Origin: Streptomyces longisporoflavus
GTDB lineage: Bacteria > Actinomycetota > Actinomycetes > Streptomycetales > Streptomycetaceae
Direction of reading: 5' to 3'
DNA length: 64,000 bases
NCBI RefSeq assembly: GCF_014649775.1
Contig: NZ_BMTR01000007.1
Location: forward strand, 310,001 to 374,000
Part shown: in pieces, positions 25,245-33,904 of the stretch
How the letters are laid out: each line of letters begins with the position of its first letter
How positions within the stretch are numbered: position 1 is the stretch's first letter
Notes under the pieces: model-generated
What the model saw: the letters and a program-made list of their open reading frames with translations, nothing else
Database searches by the model: none
What the model was told of the DNA's origin: nothing
Made by a program: the position numbers and the translations under genes

Positions 25245-26166
25245 AACGGATCCTCGGGTCCAGGACCGCGTAAAGCAGGTCGACGATCAGGCTGGCGATG
25301 AGGTAGACGATCACCAGGACGGTGACGACACCGACGATGACCGCGCCCTCACGGCGGGCGAGAGCCTGGAAGAGGAGGTTGCCGACGCCCGTCACGTTGA
25401 AGATGCCCTCGGTGATGACCGCGCCACCCATCAGGGTGCCGACATCCGTACCGAGGTAGGTGACCACGGGGATCAGGGAGTTGCGCAGCAGGTGCCGGGT
25501 GATGATGCGCTGGCGCGGCAGGCCCTTGGCCACCGCGGTGCGCATGTAGTCCGCCTGCCGGTTCTCGGCGATCGACGTACGGGTCAGTCTCGCCACGTAG
25601 GCGAGGCCGACCATGCCGAGCACGATGGCGGGGACGAGCAGCTGGCTCATGTTCTCGGAGTCCTGGACCGTGGGTGTGATCCACCCCAGCTCATTGCCGA
25701 AGAACAGCTGGCACAACAGACCGACCACGAAGATCGGAACGGAGATCACCAGGAGCGTGAAGAGCGTGACCGTGTTGTCCACGAAGCGCCCGCGCTTGAT
25801 GCCGGCGAGCACGCCGAGCGTGATGCCGACGATGAGCTCGAACGTCCAGGCCATGGAGGCAAGGCGCATCGAGACCGGGAACGCCTGGGTGATCTCGTCC
25901 AGGACGGGCCGGTTGCCGGCGATCGTCTTGCCGAAGTCGCCTTGCAGCAGGCCGCCCATGTAGTGCAGGTACTGCTGCCAGAGCGGCAGATCCAGACCGC
26001 GGTCGTGGCGAATCTGCGCCACCTGCGCCGGGTCCGGCGGCTTGTCGCCCCACAGCGCCCTTACCGGGTCGCCGGGGAGCACGTTGACCATGATGAAGAT
26101 CAACAGGGTTGTCCCGATGAAGACCGGGATCATCTGGAGCAGTCGCCGCGCGACGTATCGCCCCAT
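25237..26166 (-). CDS. oligopeptide ABC transporter permease B-type (operon 2)
   Basis: 309 residues, OppB/DppB class, beginning MGRYVARRLLQMIPVFIGTT and with EAA loop RTAVAKGLPRQRIITRHLL. The outer loop reads LWGDKPPDPAQVAQIRHD, lacking the cysteines of the operon 1 subunit. Separated from the binding-protein gene by a long hairpin. Confidence 0.92.
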   Translation of the reverse strand: MGRYVARRLLQMIPVFIGTTLLIFIMVNVLPGDPVRALWGDKPPDPAQVAQIRHDRGLDLPLWQQYLHYMGGLLQGDFGKTIAGNRPVLDEITQAFPVSMRLASMAWTFELIVGITLGVLAGIKRGRFVDNTVTLFTLLVISVPIFVVGLLCQLFFGNELGWITPTVQDSENMSQLLVPAIVLGMVGLAYVARLTRTSIAENRQADYMRTAVAKGLPRQRIITRHLLRNSLIPVVTYLGTDVGTLMGGAVITEGIFNVTGVGNLLFQALARREGAVIVGVVTVLVIVYLIASLIVDLLYAVLDPRIRYA

Positions 26167-26192
26167 TGGTGCCTCCGTCCAATCCGGAGCCG

Positions 26193-26231
26193 CCCGAAGC
26201 GACGCCCGGGATCGCCGGGCGTCGCTTCGGG
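26193..26231 (-). promoter_or_regulatory. long intra-operon hairpin between binding protein and permease (operon 2)
   Basis: Perfect 17-bp stem (26193-26209 with 26215-26231), 5-nt loop, 16 nt past the lipoprotein stop and 27 nt before the permease start. Sequence differs from the operon 1 hairpin but position and form are the same, which argues for a selected role in differential expression. Confidence 0.8.
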
Positions 26232-26247
26232 AACTGGGCTCCGACGC

Positions 26248-27873
26248 CTACTTCTCGAAGACCTCGATGTCGGTGAGGACGGGGTCTCCGGCCTGGTCGA
26301 ACTCGACGCCCTTCACGTTCTTCGAAGAAGCGGAAAGCGTCTTGTTGTACCAGAGCGGGATGCCCGGGAAGGTGTTGACCAGCTGCTTCTCAGCTTCCTG
26401 GTACAGCTTCGCGGACTCGTCGATGGTCTTGGCCGCGTCGGCCTTCTTGGTCAGCGCGTCGAACTTCTTGTCCGAGAAGCCGCCCTTGTTGCCGTCGACG
26501 CCGGTCCCGTAGAGGTCGGCGAGGAAGTTGCCGTTGAACGGGTAGTCGAGCACCCAGCCCGACCGGTACATCGCCTTGACCTGCTTCTTGTCCCGCACCT
26601 CGGTGTCGGCCTGGAAGTCGGTCTTCGGGTCGCCGGTGCACTTCACGCCGGTCGACTTGGTGATGCTGTTGCACACCGCCGTGACCCAGCCCTTGTGCGG
26701 CTGGTCGGCGTTGTACTGGATGGTGATCGCGTTGCCCGGAACGCCGCCGCCGTCCTTGACGAACTGCTTGGCCTTCTTCGGGTCGAACTTGCAGAACTCA
26801 CCGCAGGCGCCGGCCTTGTAGCCCTTGACGCCCTTGGCGACCCAGCCCGTGGCGGACTCACGCGTACCGGCGAAGGTGGTCTTCGCGATGGTGTCGCGGT
26901 CGATGGCCATCGAGAGACCCTGGATGACCTTGACGTCCATGTCCTTGAACGTCTTGCTGTAGAACGCCGGGTTGACCGTGTTGATCGCCGAGAAGTCCTG
27001 CTCGATGGCGCGGTCGCCGAAGTCCTGCTTGAAGTTCGCGAGCTCGCTGTCCGGGATCAGCGGCATCGTGTCGACGTTGTCCGAGCGCAGGTCGTTGTAG
27101 GCGGCCTGCGGCGTCGTGTACGCCTTGAAGTTGATGCCGCCGTTCTTCGGCTTGTTGTCGCCCTTGTAACCGGACCACGCGGTCACCTGGACCGACTTCT
27201 TGTGCTCCCAGCTCTTGAACTTGTAGGGGCCGTTGCCGACCGGCGCCTCGCCGTACTTCTTCGGGTCCTTCAGCGCTGCCGAGGGCATCGGGTAGAAGGG
27301 CGCGTAGACGAGCTTGTACGCGTAGTACGGGATGCCGGAGTTCAGCGTGATGGTGAAGGTGTTGTCGTCGACGACCTTCAGGCCCTCCATCGCCTTCGAC
27401 TTGGCCTTGCCCTTCTCGGGGTGGACCTTGTCGTAACCGACGATGTCGCGGTACCAGCCACTGTTCTGCTGGCCGTTGGCCGGGTCGGCCGCCCAGTTCC
27501 AGGCGTCGACGTACGACTTGGCGGTGACAGCCTCACCGTTGTGGAACTTCCAGCCCGGCTTCAGCTTGACGGTCCACACCTTGTTCGCCTTGTCGGGGGT
27601 GACCGACTCGGCGTTCTCGTAGGTGATGTTGCCCTGCTTGTCGTAGTGGACCAGGCCCGTGAAGAGCGAGTCGATGACGACGCTGCCGTACGCCTCCATG
27701 GTGTTGGAAGGCTGCAGGGCGTTCTGCGGCTCGCCGTTGGCGTAGCTGACGATCCCCTTGGGGTCGACCTTGCCACTGTTGCCGCTGTCGCTGTCGCCGC
27801 CACCACAGGCCGTTGCCGTCAGCGCCACGACACCCGCTATCGCGACCCACTTGGCGCTCTTGGCACCACGCAT
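26248..27873 (-). CDS. peptide-binding lipoprotein of ABC importer (operon 2)
   Basis: 541-residue family 5 solute-binding protein. Signal peptide with lipobox LTATAC followed by GGGDSDSGNSG. Landmarks: VKLKPGWKFHNGEAVTAKSY, QVTAWSGYKGDNKPKNGG and AIDRDTIAKTTF. I start it at the ATG at 27873, because AGGAGGAA lies just before it; that site itself overlaps an earlier in-frame ATG at 27888 that would lack a ribosome site. First gene of operon 2. In position (next to typA) it matches the bldK region of S. coelicolor from memory, but ligand and developmental role are untested. Confidence 0.9.
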   Translation of the reverse strand: MRGAKSAKWVAIAGVVALTATACGGGDSDSGNSGKVDPKGIVSYANGEPQNALQPSNTMEAYGSVVIDSLFTGLVHYDKQGNITYENAESVTPDKANKVWTVKLKPGWKFHNGEAVTAKSYVDAWNWAADPANGQQNSGWYRDIVGYDKVHPEKGKAKSKAMEGLKVVDDNTFTITLNSGIPYYAYKLVYAPFYPMPSAALKDPKKYGEAPVGNGPYKFKSWEHKKSVQVTAWSGYKGDNKPKNGGINFKAYTTPQAAYNDLRSDNVDTMPLIPDSELANFKQDFGDRAIEQDFSAINTVNPAFYSKTFKDMDVKVIQGLSMAIDRDTIAKTTFAGTRESATGWVAKGVKGYKAGACGEFCKFDPKKAKQFVKDGGGVPGNAITIQYNADQPHKGWVTAVCNSITKSTGVKCTGDPKTDFQADTEVRDKKQVKAMYRSGWVLDYPFNGNFLADLYGTGVDGNKGGFSDKKFDALTKKADAAKTIDESAKLYQEAEKQLVNTFPGIPLWYNKTLSASSKNVKGVEFDQAGDPVLTDIEVFEK

Positions 27874-28482
27874 GGGGTTCCTCCTCATGAGTCCACTGGT
27901 TCACTACAAGAGGGGGTACAGGAATCCGCGCCGACACCCCTGACGGCGCGTTGATCGAAGTACCCCAGTGTGCTCGTGAGTCGGCGCTCCCCACAGCGCG
28001 TGACCCATTGACCCGAGCTATACGCGGTCAACTATTAGCCATGAGGTACCGCCCGACCACACTCTTTTGGTCTCGGTTCAATCACACCTGGTGCGTACAA
28101 CTTCCAAAATCCGGACAAACCGATCCGAGATAGATGGTTGCGAAACGGACGTGTTACACATCTAACGGTCAACGCCGTCCGCATTCCGGACAGATGGCCC
28201 GGGAAAACCGGTTGCGGCGGACCGCGCCGGAGACGGCTCGCGGCGCTTTTGGAGGCGACTCCGTGGACGCGCGTAGATGCGCGGAGAGTCGCGACGGCGG
28301 GAAACCCTCACCCCCGGGGCCCGGGCCAGCGTAGTGCCCCTGAGGGCCGCGCAAGGGGGCAACCGACGCAGACGCGCCAGAGGCCGGTTCCCGCCTCTCC
28401 CGTGGGGAGGGTCGGAAACCGGCCTCGGATGCCGAATCCGCCGGGGTCGGCGGCAGTTGCGGCGCCCTGTGCGCCGCGGATG
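27874..28482. other. intergenic region: operon 2 promoter area and typA 3' side
   Basis: No credible gene. The part from about 28020 to 28170 is unusually AT-rich for this genome and should hold the operon 2 promoter, though I could not place convincing boxes. An inverted repeat of 10 bp (28380-28389 with 28417-28426) with further pairing inside the loop may act as a second terminator for typA. Short open frames here have poor third-position GC and no ribosome sites. Confidence 0.6.
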
Positions 28483-28509
28483 AGCCCGGCCGGAAGATTT
28501 GGCCGGGCT
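28483..28509 (-). terminator. hairpin terminator after typA
   Basis: Perfect 9-bp GC-rich stem (28483-28491 with 28501-28509), 9-nt loop, 11 nt after the typA stop. No U-tract. Confidence 0.7.
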
Positions 28510-28520
28510 TTGCCCCGTCC

Positions 28521-30395
28521 TTAGCCGTGCTTGGCGCGCGAGGCGGTGCGGCCGCGCTGCTTCTGGTCCAGGACGACCTTGCGGATACGCACGGTCTCCG
28601 GGGTCACCTCGATGCACTCGTCGTCGCGGCAGAACTCCAGGGACTGCTCCAGCGAGAGCTTGCGGGCGGGCACGACGTTCTCCGTCGTGTCCGCGGAAGC
28701 CGCACGCATGTTGGTGAGCTTCTTCTCCTTGGTGATGTTCACGTCCATGTCGTCGGCGCGCGAGTTCTCGCCGACGATCATGCCCTCGTACACCTCGGTG
28801 CCGGCCTCGGTGAAGATGACACCGCGCTCCTGGAGGTTGACCATGGCGAACGGCGTGACCGAACCCGCGCGGTCCGCGACGAGCGAACCGTTGTGACGGG
28901 TGCGCAGGTCGCCGAACCACGGCTCGTGACCCTCGAAGATCGAGTGCGCGATGCCGGTGCCGCGGGTCTGGGTCAGGAACTCCGTGCGGAAGCCGATGAG
29001 GCCACGCGACGGAACGATCCACTCCATGCGGATCCAGCCGGAGCCGTGGTTGGTCATCGTCTCCATGCGGCCCTTGCGGGTCGCCATCAGCTGCGTGATG
29101 GCGCCGAGGTGCTCCTCGGGCGAGTCGATCGTCATGCGCTCGATCGGCTCGTACGTCTTGCCGTCGATCTGCTTGGTGACGACCTCGGGCTTGCCGACGG
29201 TCAGCTCGAAGCCCTCGCGGCGCATCTGCTCGACCAGGATGGCGAGCGCGAGCTCACCACGGCCCTGGACCTCCCAGGCGTCGGGACGCTCGGTGTCCAG
29301 GACACGGAGCGAGACGTTACCGATGAGCTCCTTGTCCAGACGGTCCTTCACCTGGCGGGCGGTGACCTTGTGGCCCTTGCCGCCCTTGCCGACGAGCGGC
29401 GAGGTGTTGGTGCCGATGGTCATGGAGATCGCCGGCTCGTCGACCGTGATCAGCGGCAGCGCGATCGGGTTCTCGGGGTCGGCGAGGGTCTCGCCGATCA
29501 TGATGTCCGCGATACCGGCGATGGCACAGATGTCACCGGGGCCGGCCTTCTCGGCGGGCTTGCGGGTGAGCGCCTCGGTCATCATCAGCTCGGTGATGCG
29601 GACGTTGGACTGCGAGCCGTCACGCTTGATCCAGGTAACGGTCTGGCCCTTGCGCAGCTCGCCCTGCTCGACGCGGCACAGCGCGATACGGCCGAGGAAG
29701 TTGTCGGCGTCCAGGTTCGTGACGTGGGCCTGGAGAGGCGCGTCCTCGTCGTACTCCGGGGCCGGGACGGTCTCCAGGATCGTGGAGAAGAACGGCTCCA
29801 GGTTCTCGCTGTCGGCCGGGACGGTGCCGTCCTCCGGCTTGGTCAGCGAGGCGACGCCGTCACGGGCGCAGGCGTAGACGATCGGGAACTCGATCTGGTC
29901 CTCGTCCGCGTCCAGGTCCAGGAACAGGTCGTACGTCTCGTCGACGACCTCGGCGATGCGCGAGTCGGGACGGTCCGTCTTGTTGATGCACAGGATGACC
30001 GGCATCTTCGCGGCGAGCGCCTTGCGCAGCACGAAGCGGGTCTGCGGCAGCGGGCCTTCGGAGGCGTCCACGAGGAGGACGACCGCGTCCACCATCGACA
30101 GGCCGCGCTCGACCTCGCCACCGAAGTCGGCGTGGCCGGGGGTGTCGATGATGTTGATGGTGATGACGTCGCCGCCATCCTTGGGGTGGTACTTGACGGC
30201 CGTGTTCTTGGCCAGGATCGTGATGCCCTTCTCACGCTCCAGGTCGTTCGAGTCCATCATGCGGTCGTCGAGCGACTCCGCAGCGTGCGCGGCGAAGGAG
30301 CCGGCCTGCTTGAGCATGGCGTCGACCAGGGTGGTCTTGCCGTGGTCGACGTGGGCGACGATGGCAACATTACGAATGTCATGGCGCGTGGGCAT
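28521..30395 (-). CDS. typA: ribosome-associated translational GTPase TypA/BipA
   Basis: 624-residue GTPase of the EF-G-like family that binds ribosomes and is needed for growth under stress. G1 AHVDHGKTTL (residues 14-23), switch region REKGITI, G3 DTPGHADFGGEVERGLS, G4 NKTDRPDSR. The BipA-specific C-terminal half is complete (RGLIGFRTEFLTQTRG, NLQERGVIFTEAG, KKLTNMRA). ATG at 30395 has GGGAGAAG about ten nt upstream; the frame further upstream is non-coding in character. Monocistronic, between two peptide-transport loci. Confidence 0.96.
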   Translation of the reverse strand: MPTRHDIRNVAIVAHVDHGKTTLVDAMLKQAGSFAAHAAESLDDRMMDSNDLEREKGITILAKNTAVKYHPKDGGDVITINIIDTPGHADFGGEVERGLSMVDAVVLLVDASEGPLPQTRFVLRKALAAKMPVILCINKTDRPDSRIAEVVDETYDLFLDLDADEDQIEFPIVYACARDGVASLTKPEDGTVPADSENLEPFFSTILETVPAPEYDEDAPLQAHVTNLDADNFLGRIALCRVEQGELRKGQTVTWIKRDGSQSNVRITELMMTEALTRKPAEKAGPGDICAIAGIADIMIGETLADPENPIALPLITVDEPAISMTIGTNTSPLVGKGGKGHKVTARQVKDRLDKELIGNVSLRVLDTERPDAWEVQGRGELALAILVEQMRREGFELTVGKPEVVTKQIDGKTYEPIERMTIDSPEEHLGAITQLMATRKGRMETMTNHGSGWIRMEWIVPSRGLIGFRTEFLTQTRGTGIAHSIFEGHEPWFGDLRTRHNGSLVADRAGSVTPFAMVNLQERGVIFTEAGTEVYEGMIVGENSRADDMDVNITKEKKLTNMRAASADTTENVVPARKLSLEQSLEFCRDDECIEVTPETVRIRKVVLDQKQRGRTASRAKHG

Positions 30396-30778
30396 ACGAG
30401 CTGCGCTTCTCCCGGGAAGAGTGGACGGCGGCGCGTACGGTCCGGTACGCGTGCCCTGCCGGGCAGACAACACGCCACGGCCTCACCCCAGTCTACGGCC
30501 CTTACGCGGAGGTGACCTCCGCGGGGGCCTCACGGGCGGTCTGACCTGGGTTTTCGCTGTTCGCCCGAGGGGTGGTGGCGGGCGTGGGCGGGCTGCGGGC
30601 GGGGTCGGCGGGATGGGGGCGGGCGCGGGCAGGCACAGAAAGGTACGCACGGGTCAAGGGGCGGGAACGACCTTGCCCGCCGGGGGCGCCGGCGGGCAAG
30701 GGAGTTGAGCTGGATCTGAGTGTGACCTGTGGCGGGTGGCTGTGGCGGGTGACCTGTGCCGTGTGACCTGCGACGCGG
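30396..30778. other. intergenic region upstream of typA
   Basis: About 380 bp without a credible gene. It contains the typA leader, a G-rich stretch (30570-30630) and a cluster of GTGACCTG repeats next to the stop of the lipoprotein gene. No clear terminator hairpin was found for that gene. Confidence 0.6.
30722..30770. repeat. GTGACCTG repeat cluster
   Basis: GTGACCTG at 30722-30729, 30749-30756 and 30763-30770, interleaved with TGTGGCGGGT at 30728-30737 and 30741-30750. It starts just past the stop of the lipoprotein gene at 30779. Role unknown. Confidence 0.75.
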
Positions 30779-33145
30779 CTACTTCGCCGCGGGCTTCGCG
30801 CCCGGCTTCAGGAAGCCCATGTCCTCGTAGTTCGGGGCCTGGAATCCGAACGCGCCCGCGTTGGCGAGATTCGTGCGGGCCGCCATCAGCTGGGGGCGCT
30901 GATAGAGGGGAATGGAACCCGCCTCGGCCCAGATGCGGGCGTCCGCCTTCTTGACCAGGGCCCGGCTCTCGTCCTCGTCGAGCTCCCCCATCGCCTGATC
31001 GAACAGCTGATCGATGTGGTCCGTGCCGACCCGCGTGTAGTTCTGCTCGACGTTCAGCGAGCCGTCCGCGGCCGGCACCGGCTTGGCGAAGATCGGGCGC
31101 GCGTCCGTGGCCGGGAAGGCCGTCGCGGGCCAGGAGTAGAGGGCGAGGTCGTACTGACCGGACGCGATGTGGTCCTTGAAGTAACTGTCGTCGGCGACCT
31201 TCGACGTCTCCGTGCTGATCCCGATCTTCTGGAGCATCCGCGAGATCCGGTCGGCCACGGTCCGCAGCGACTCCGAGCCCTCGCCCGAGGGCAGGACGAA
31301 GCGGAGGGTGAGGGGCTTGCCGTCCTTGGCCATGGGACCGCCGACCGCCCTGGTGTCCCCGGCGGGCGCCGCCGTGCCCTTGGGCGCGTACGCGCCCGGC
31401 GCACCGCCCTTGGCCTCGTCCTGCTTCTCGGCGTCCTTCTGCGAACGCTTCTCGGCGCGCTTCTCCGCGCGCTTCTCGGCCCGCTTCTCCGACCGCTCCG
31501 ACCGCTTCTCGGCGCGCTCCCCGGGGCCCTTCTTCTTCTCCTTGTCCGCCTCGCGGTGCGCCGTGAGGGACGCGGCCTGGCGGGTCAGCGCCGCCTGCTG
31601 GTACGCGGCGGCCGGGGCCGGCGCGAGCACCGAGGTACCGCTGTCGCCCGGCTTCTGGTCGTCCTCGCCGACGATGTACGTCCCGTCGTCGCCCGAGTCG
31701 TCCCCGGAGTCTTCGGAACCCCCGGAGCCCTCGGCCTCGGAGTCCTTCGCCTTCCCGGCGTCCGCCTCTCCCCCGGCCGTCTTCCCCTTCGGCTCCTTCA
31801 GCGGACCCCCCGGCGTCCACCCCGCGTCGGCGAGCAGCGCCCGCGCCTCGGTGGTGTCCTGGTCGCCCAGGGCCCCGCTGTTGTCCGCGTACGCCTGCTG
31901 CCCGGCGAGGGCCAGGTGGCTGCCGACCGGCTCGGCGGGCAGGCCGAGCGGCGCGAGAACCGCCTTGGCGAGCTCCTCGCGGTCGAGCGCGCGGGCCACC
32001 GCGCGCCGCACCCGGTCGTCGGCGAGCGGACCCTCGGTGCCGTTGAGGGCGAGCTGGGTGTAGGCCGGTTCGAGGGACTTGCGGACGGTGTAGCCGCTCA
32101 GGCCCGTCTGCTCGGTGGCGTACTTCTTGATCGCCCGGTGGTTCTTGGCGCGGACCTGCTGCTCGGCCTCGGCCGCCTCCTCGTCGGAGCCCTTGGCGAT
32201 CGCCCAGGAACGCAGCGCCTTGGCGGGCGTGAGGCGCGCCTCGGGGCCGTGACCGAGCGGGCCCTGAGCGCCCTGGTCACGGGCCGCGTTCGAGATGCGC
32301 TGCGCCTGCGGGGCGTCGATCTCGGCCAGGTCGACCTTCCCCGCCGCGAGCGACGCGGCCCGCGTGCCGCGCGGCACCTCGCGCAGGACCAGCTTGTCGA
32401 GCTTGGCGGGCCTGCCCCACCAGCGCGGGTTGCGGGTCAACGTGACCTGCTCCGCCTTGCTGCCGAACTCCTGCACCGTGAAGGGCCCCGCGCTCACCTT
32501 GAGCTTGCGCCGCGCGCCGTCGTTGAAGGAGTCGGGGGTGCCCATGACCTCCTTCGGGTACAGCGGCGAGAAGAGCGAACGCCAGTCCGCGTACGGCTTG
32601 TCGAAGGTGACGCGCACCTCCAGATTGTTCTCGCCGCGCTCGATCTTCTCGATGCGGTCGTACCCCGCGTTGCGTGCCGTCCAGTACGCGCTGTCCTTGC
32701 CGGACAGGGCGCGTTGCTGCGCCGCGAAGTCGTCGGCGCCGACCTCCCGGCCGTCGCTCCACACCGCCTGCTGGTTGAGCTTGTAGAGCACGACCTGCTT
32801 GGGCTCGCGCTCGACGATCTCCGCGGACTCCAGGTAGTCGGCGTTCCGCTGCGGCCTGCCCGTCGCGTCGAGCCGGAACATCGAGGGCAGGACCGCGCCG
32901 GCGATGCGTGACGTGCCCGCGTCCGCGTCCGACTGGAAGGAGTTGAGGGTCTGCGGCATCGCGTCGACCGCCCAGTTCATGGTTCCGCCGTCGGCGACGC
33001 GGTCGCGGGCCGCCGCGGCGATGTCCTGACCGGCCGTCGGGGTGCCCGCCTCGTCCTGTGAGCTGCAGGCGGCGAGGGCGGGCAGAGCCAGCACGCCCGT
33101 GGCGAGGAACACGGCAGATCTCAGTCTGGCGCGGTCTGGGGTCAT
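30779..33145 (-). CDS. large peptide-binding lipoprotein with charged insertion
   Basis: 788 residues, about 240 more than usual for family 5 solute-binding proteins. Signal peptide with lipobox LPALAAC. The N-terminal lobe shows VLYKLNQQAVWSDGREVGAD and AVARALDREELAKAVL. Residues about 448-610 are an insertion: an acidic Gly/Ser part (EGSGGSEDSGDDSGDDG), then a strongly charged run of EKRA/EKRS repeats near 545-570, then an Ala/Gly/Pro part. The lobe resumes at PLTLRFVLPSGEGSESLRT and ends normally. No permease genes adjoin it, so it is an orphan receptor or shares another importer. Good GGAGGT site before the ATG. Confidence 0.85.
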   Translation of the reverse strand: MTPDRARLRSAVFLATGVLALPALAACSSQDEAGTPTAGQDIAAAARDRVADGGTMNWAVDAMPQTLNSFQSDADAGTSRIAGAVLPSMFRLDATGRPQRNADYLESAEIVEREPKQVVLYKLNQQAVWSDGREVGADDFAAQQRALSGKDSAYWTARNAGYDRIEKIERGENNLEVRVTFDKPYADWRSLFSPLYPKEVMGTPDSFNDGARRKLKVSAGPFTVQEFGSKAEQVTLTRNPRWWGRPAKLDKLVLREVPRGTRAASLAAGKVDLAEIDAPQAQRISNAARDQGAQGPLGHGPEARLTPAKALRSWAIAKGSDEEAAEAEQQVRAKNHRAIKKYATEQTGLSGYTVRKSLEPAYTQLALNGTEGPLADDRVRRAVARALDREELAKAVLAPLGLPAEPVGSHLALAGQQAYADNSGALGDQDTTEARALLADAGWTPGGPLKEPKGKTAGGEADAGKAKDSEAEGSGGSEDSGDDSGDDGTYIVGEDDQKPGDSGTSVLAPAPAAAYQQAALTRQAASLTAHREADKEKKKGPGERAEKRSERSEKRAEKRAEKRAEKRSQKDAEKQDEAKGGAPGAYAPKGTAAPAGDTRAVGGPMAKDGKPLTLRFVLPSGEGSESLRTVADRISRMLQKIGISTETSKVADDSYFKDHIASGQYDLALYSWPATAFPATDARPIFAKPVPAADGSLNVEQNYTRVGTDHIDQLFDQAMGELDEDESRALVKKADARIWAEAGSIPLYQRPQLMAARTNLANAGAFGFQAPNYEDMGFLKPGAKPAAK

Positions 33146-33531
33146 GGCGGGAACCTCCGGGGCTCGCCCGGCCGCCCGCTACCAGGACCGGGCCGGGTTT
33201 GATCACGTTTGGCGGTATATGGAGCGTATATGGAGCTGATCACATCTATCGATCCACTGAAGGGGACGGGGCGCGGCCCGCGGGAGCGACACGGCGTGAG
33301 CGCGGCGGATGCCACTCGTGCGGCCCAACCCGGCCGCACCCGGCGTGACCGAGCGTGACGGCGGCCTCTCGCGCGCCCCGAAGCACGGTCCGGGCCCCGG
33401 CGTGCACCCCGGCGTGTTTCGGTGCGTGCGAGCCGGTAATCCCGGCAGATCTCTTCACAAGCCGGGATGTGACGCGCGACACTCGCAGGCGCATGAACGT
33501 TGCCGCCGCACCCCTGAAGTGAGGGCAAGTC
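33146..33531. other. intergenic region between divergent genes
   Basis: About 385 bp upstream of both the lipoprotein gene (minus) and the small gene at 33532 (plus). Apart from the repeat element at 33200-33243 I see nothing recognisable; no credible open frame. Confidence 0.6.
33200..33243. promoter_or_regulatory. TGATCAC-flanked tandem repeat
   Basis: TGATCAC occurs at 33200-33206 and 33237-33243. Between them lie two perfect tandem copies of GTATATGGAGC (33215-33225, 33226-33236). The element is 55-98 nt upstream of the lipoprotein start, and its TATAT parts are the most AT-rich bases of the region. Likely promoter/operator; inferred from arrangement. Confidence 0.45.
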
Positions 33532-33846
33532 ATGGCTCTGCAGGATGATCTGACGGCTGTTCAGCGCTGCGTCGACGACCTGGTCCGCACCGTCGGCAAG
33601 CTGGAACAGCAGGTCGGCGAGGGTCCCCACGGAGGTCTGGCGGGGCTCGACGTCCGCCGCGTCCGTACGGACGCCGACCACCTGCGCGAGAGCGTCGCGC
33701 TCCTCCGCGCCGCGGTCTCCACGCCGGCCGCCGCCCCGCCGAAGCGGCCCGACCTGGTCACCATCCCCGATACGCCGTACGACAGCTCACTGTGGACGGA
33801 CTCGGACGACGAGGGCCTCGGCGCGCACGACCGGCGTGCCCCTTGA
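33532..33846 (+). CDS. hypothetical protein upstream of succinate dehydrogenase
   Basis: 104 residues, soluble. N-terminal amphipathic helix region (LQDDLTAVQRCVDDLVRTVGKL) likely to form a coiled coil, then LRRVRTD-like basic helix and an acidic Pro/Asp tail (TIPDTPYDSSLWTDSDDEG). GAGGG precedes the ATG. It lies 58 nt before the sdhC-like gene on the same strand and may be co-transcribed. I do not recognise a family. Confidence 0.7.
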   Translation: MALQDDLTAVQRCVDDLVRTVGKLEQQVGEGPHGGLAGLDVRRVRTDADHLRESVALLRAAVSTPAAAPPKRPDLVTIPDTPYDSSLWTDSDDEGLGAHDRRAP

Positions 33847-33904
33847 GGCACCCCCGCCCTGAGCACTGCCGTCCCCCACCGCAGGACAAAGGAGTCGAGC
33901 CTCG

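Noticed and set aside
13615..27873. Naming either operon bldK
   Set aside because: Position near typA suggests it, but bldK as I remember it has a permease gene before the binding protein, and I cannot run a phylogeny.
24916..27954. Plus-strand open frame of about 1000 codons opposite peptide operon 2
   Set aside because: It is antisense to two permeases and a binding protein with clear motifs. Long mirror frames are expected in GC-rich DNA; its Val/Asp/Arg-rich translation has no domain.
28138..28524. Open frame in the typA/operon 2 gap
   Set aside because: Poor third-position GC in its first half, no ribosome site, and it crosses the typA terminator hairpins.
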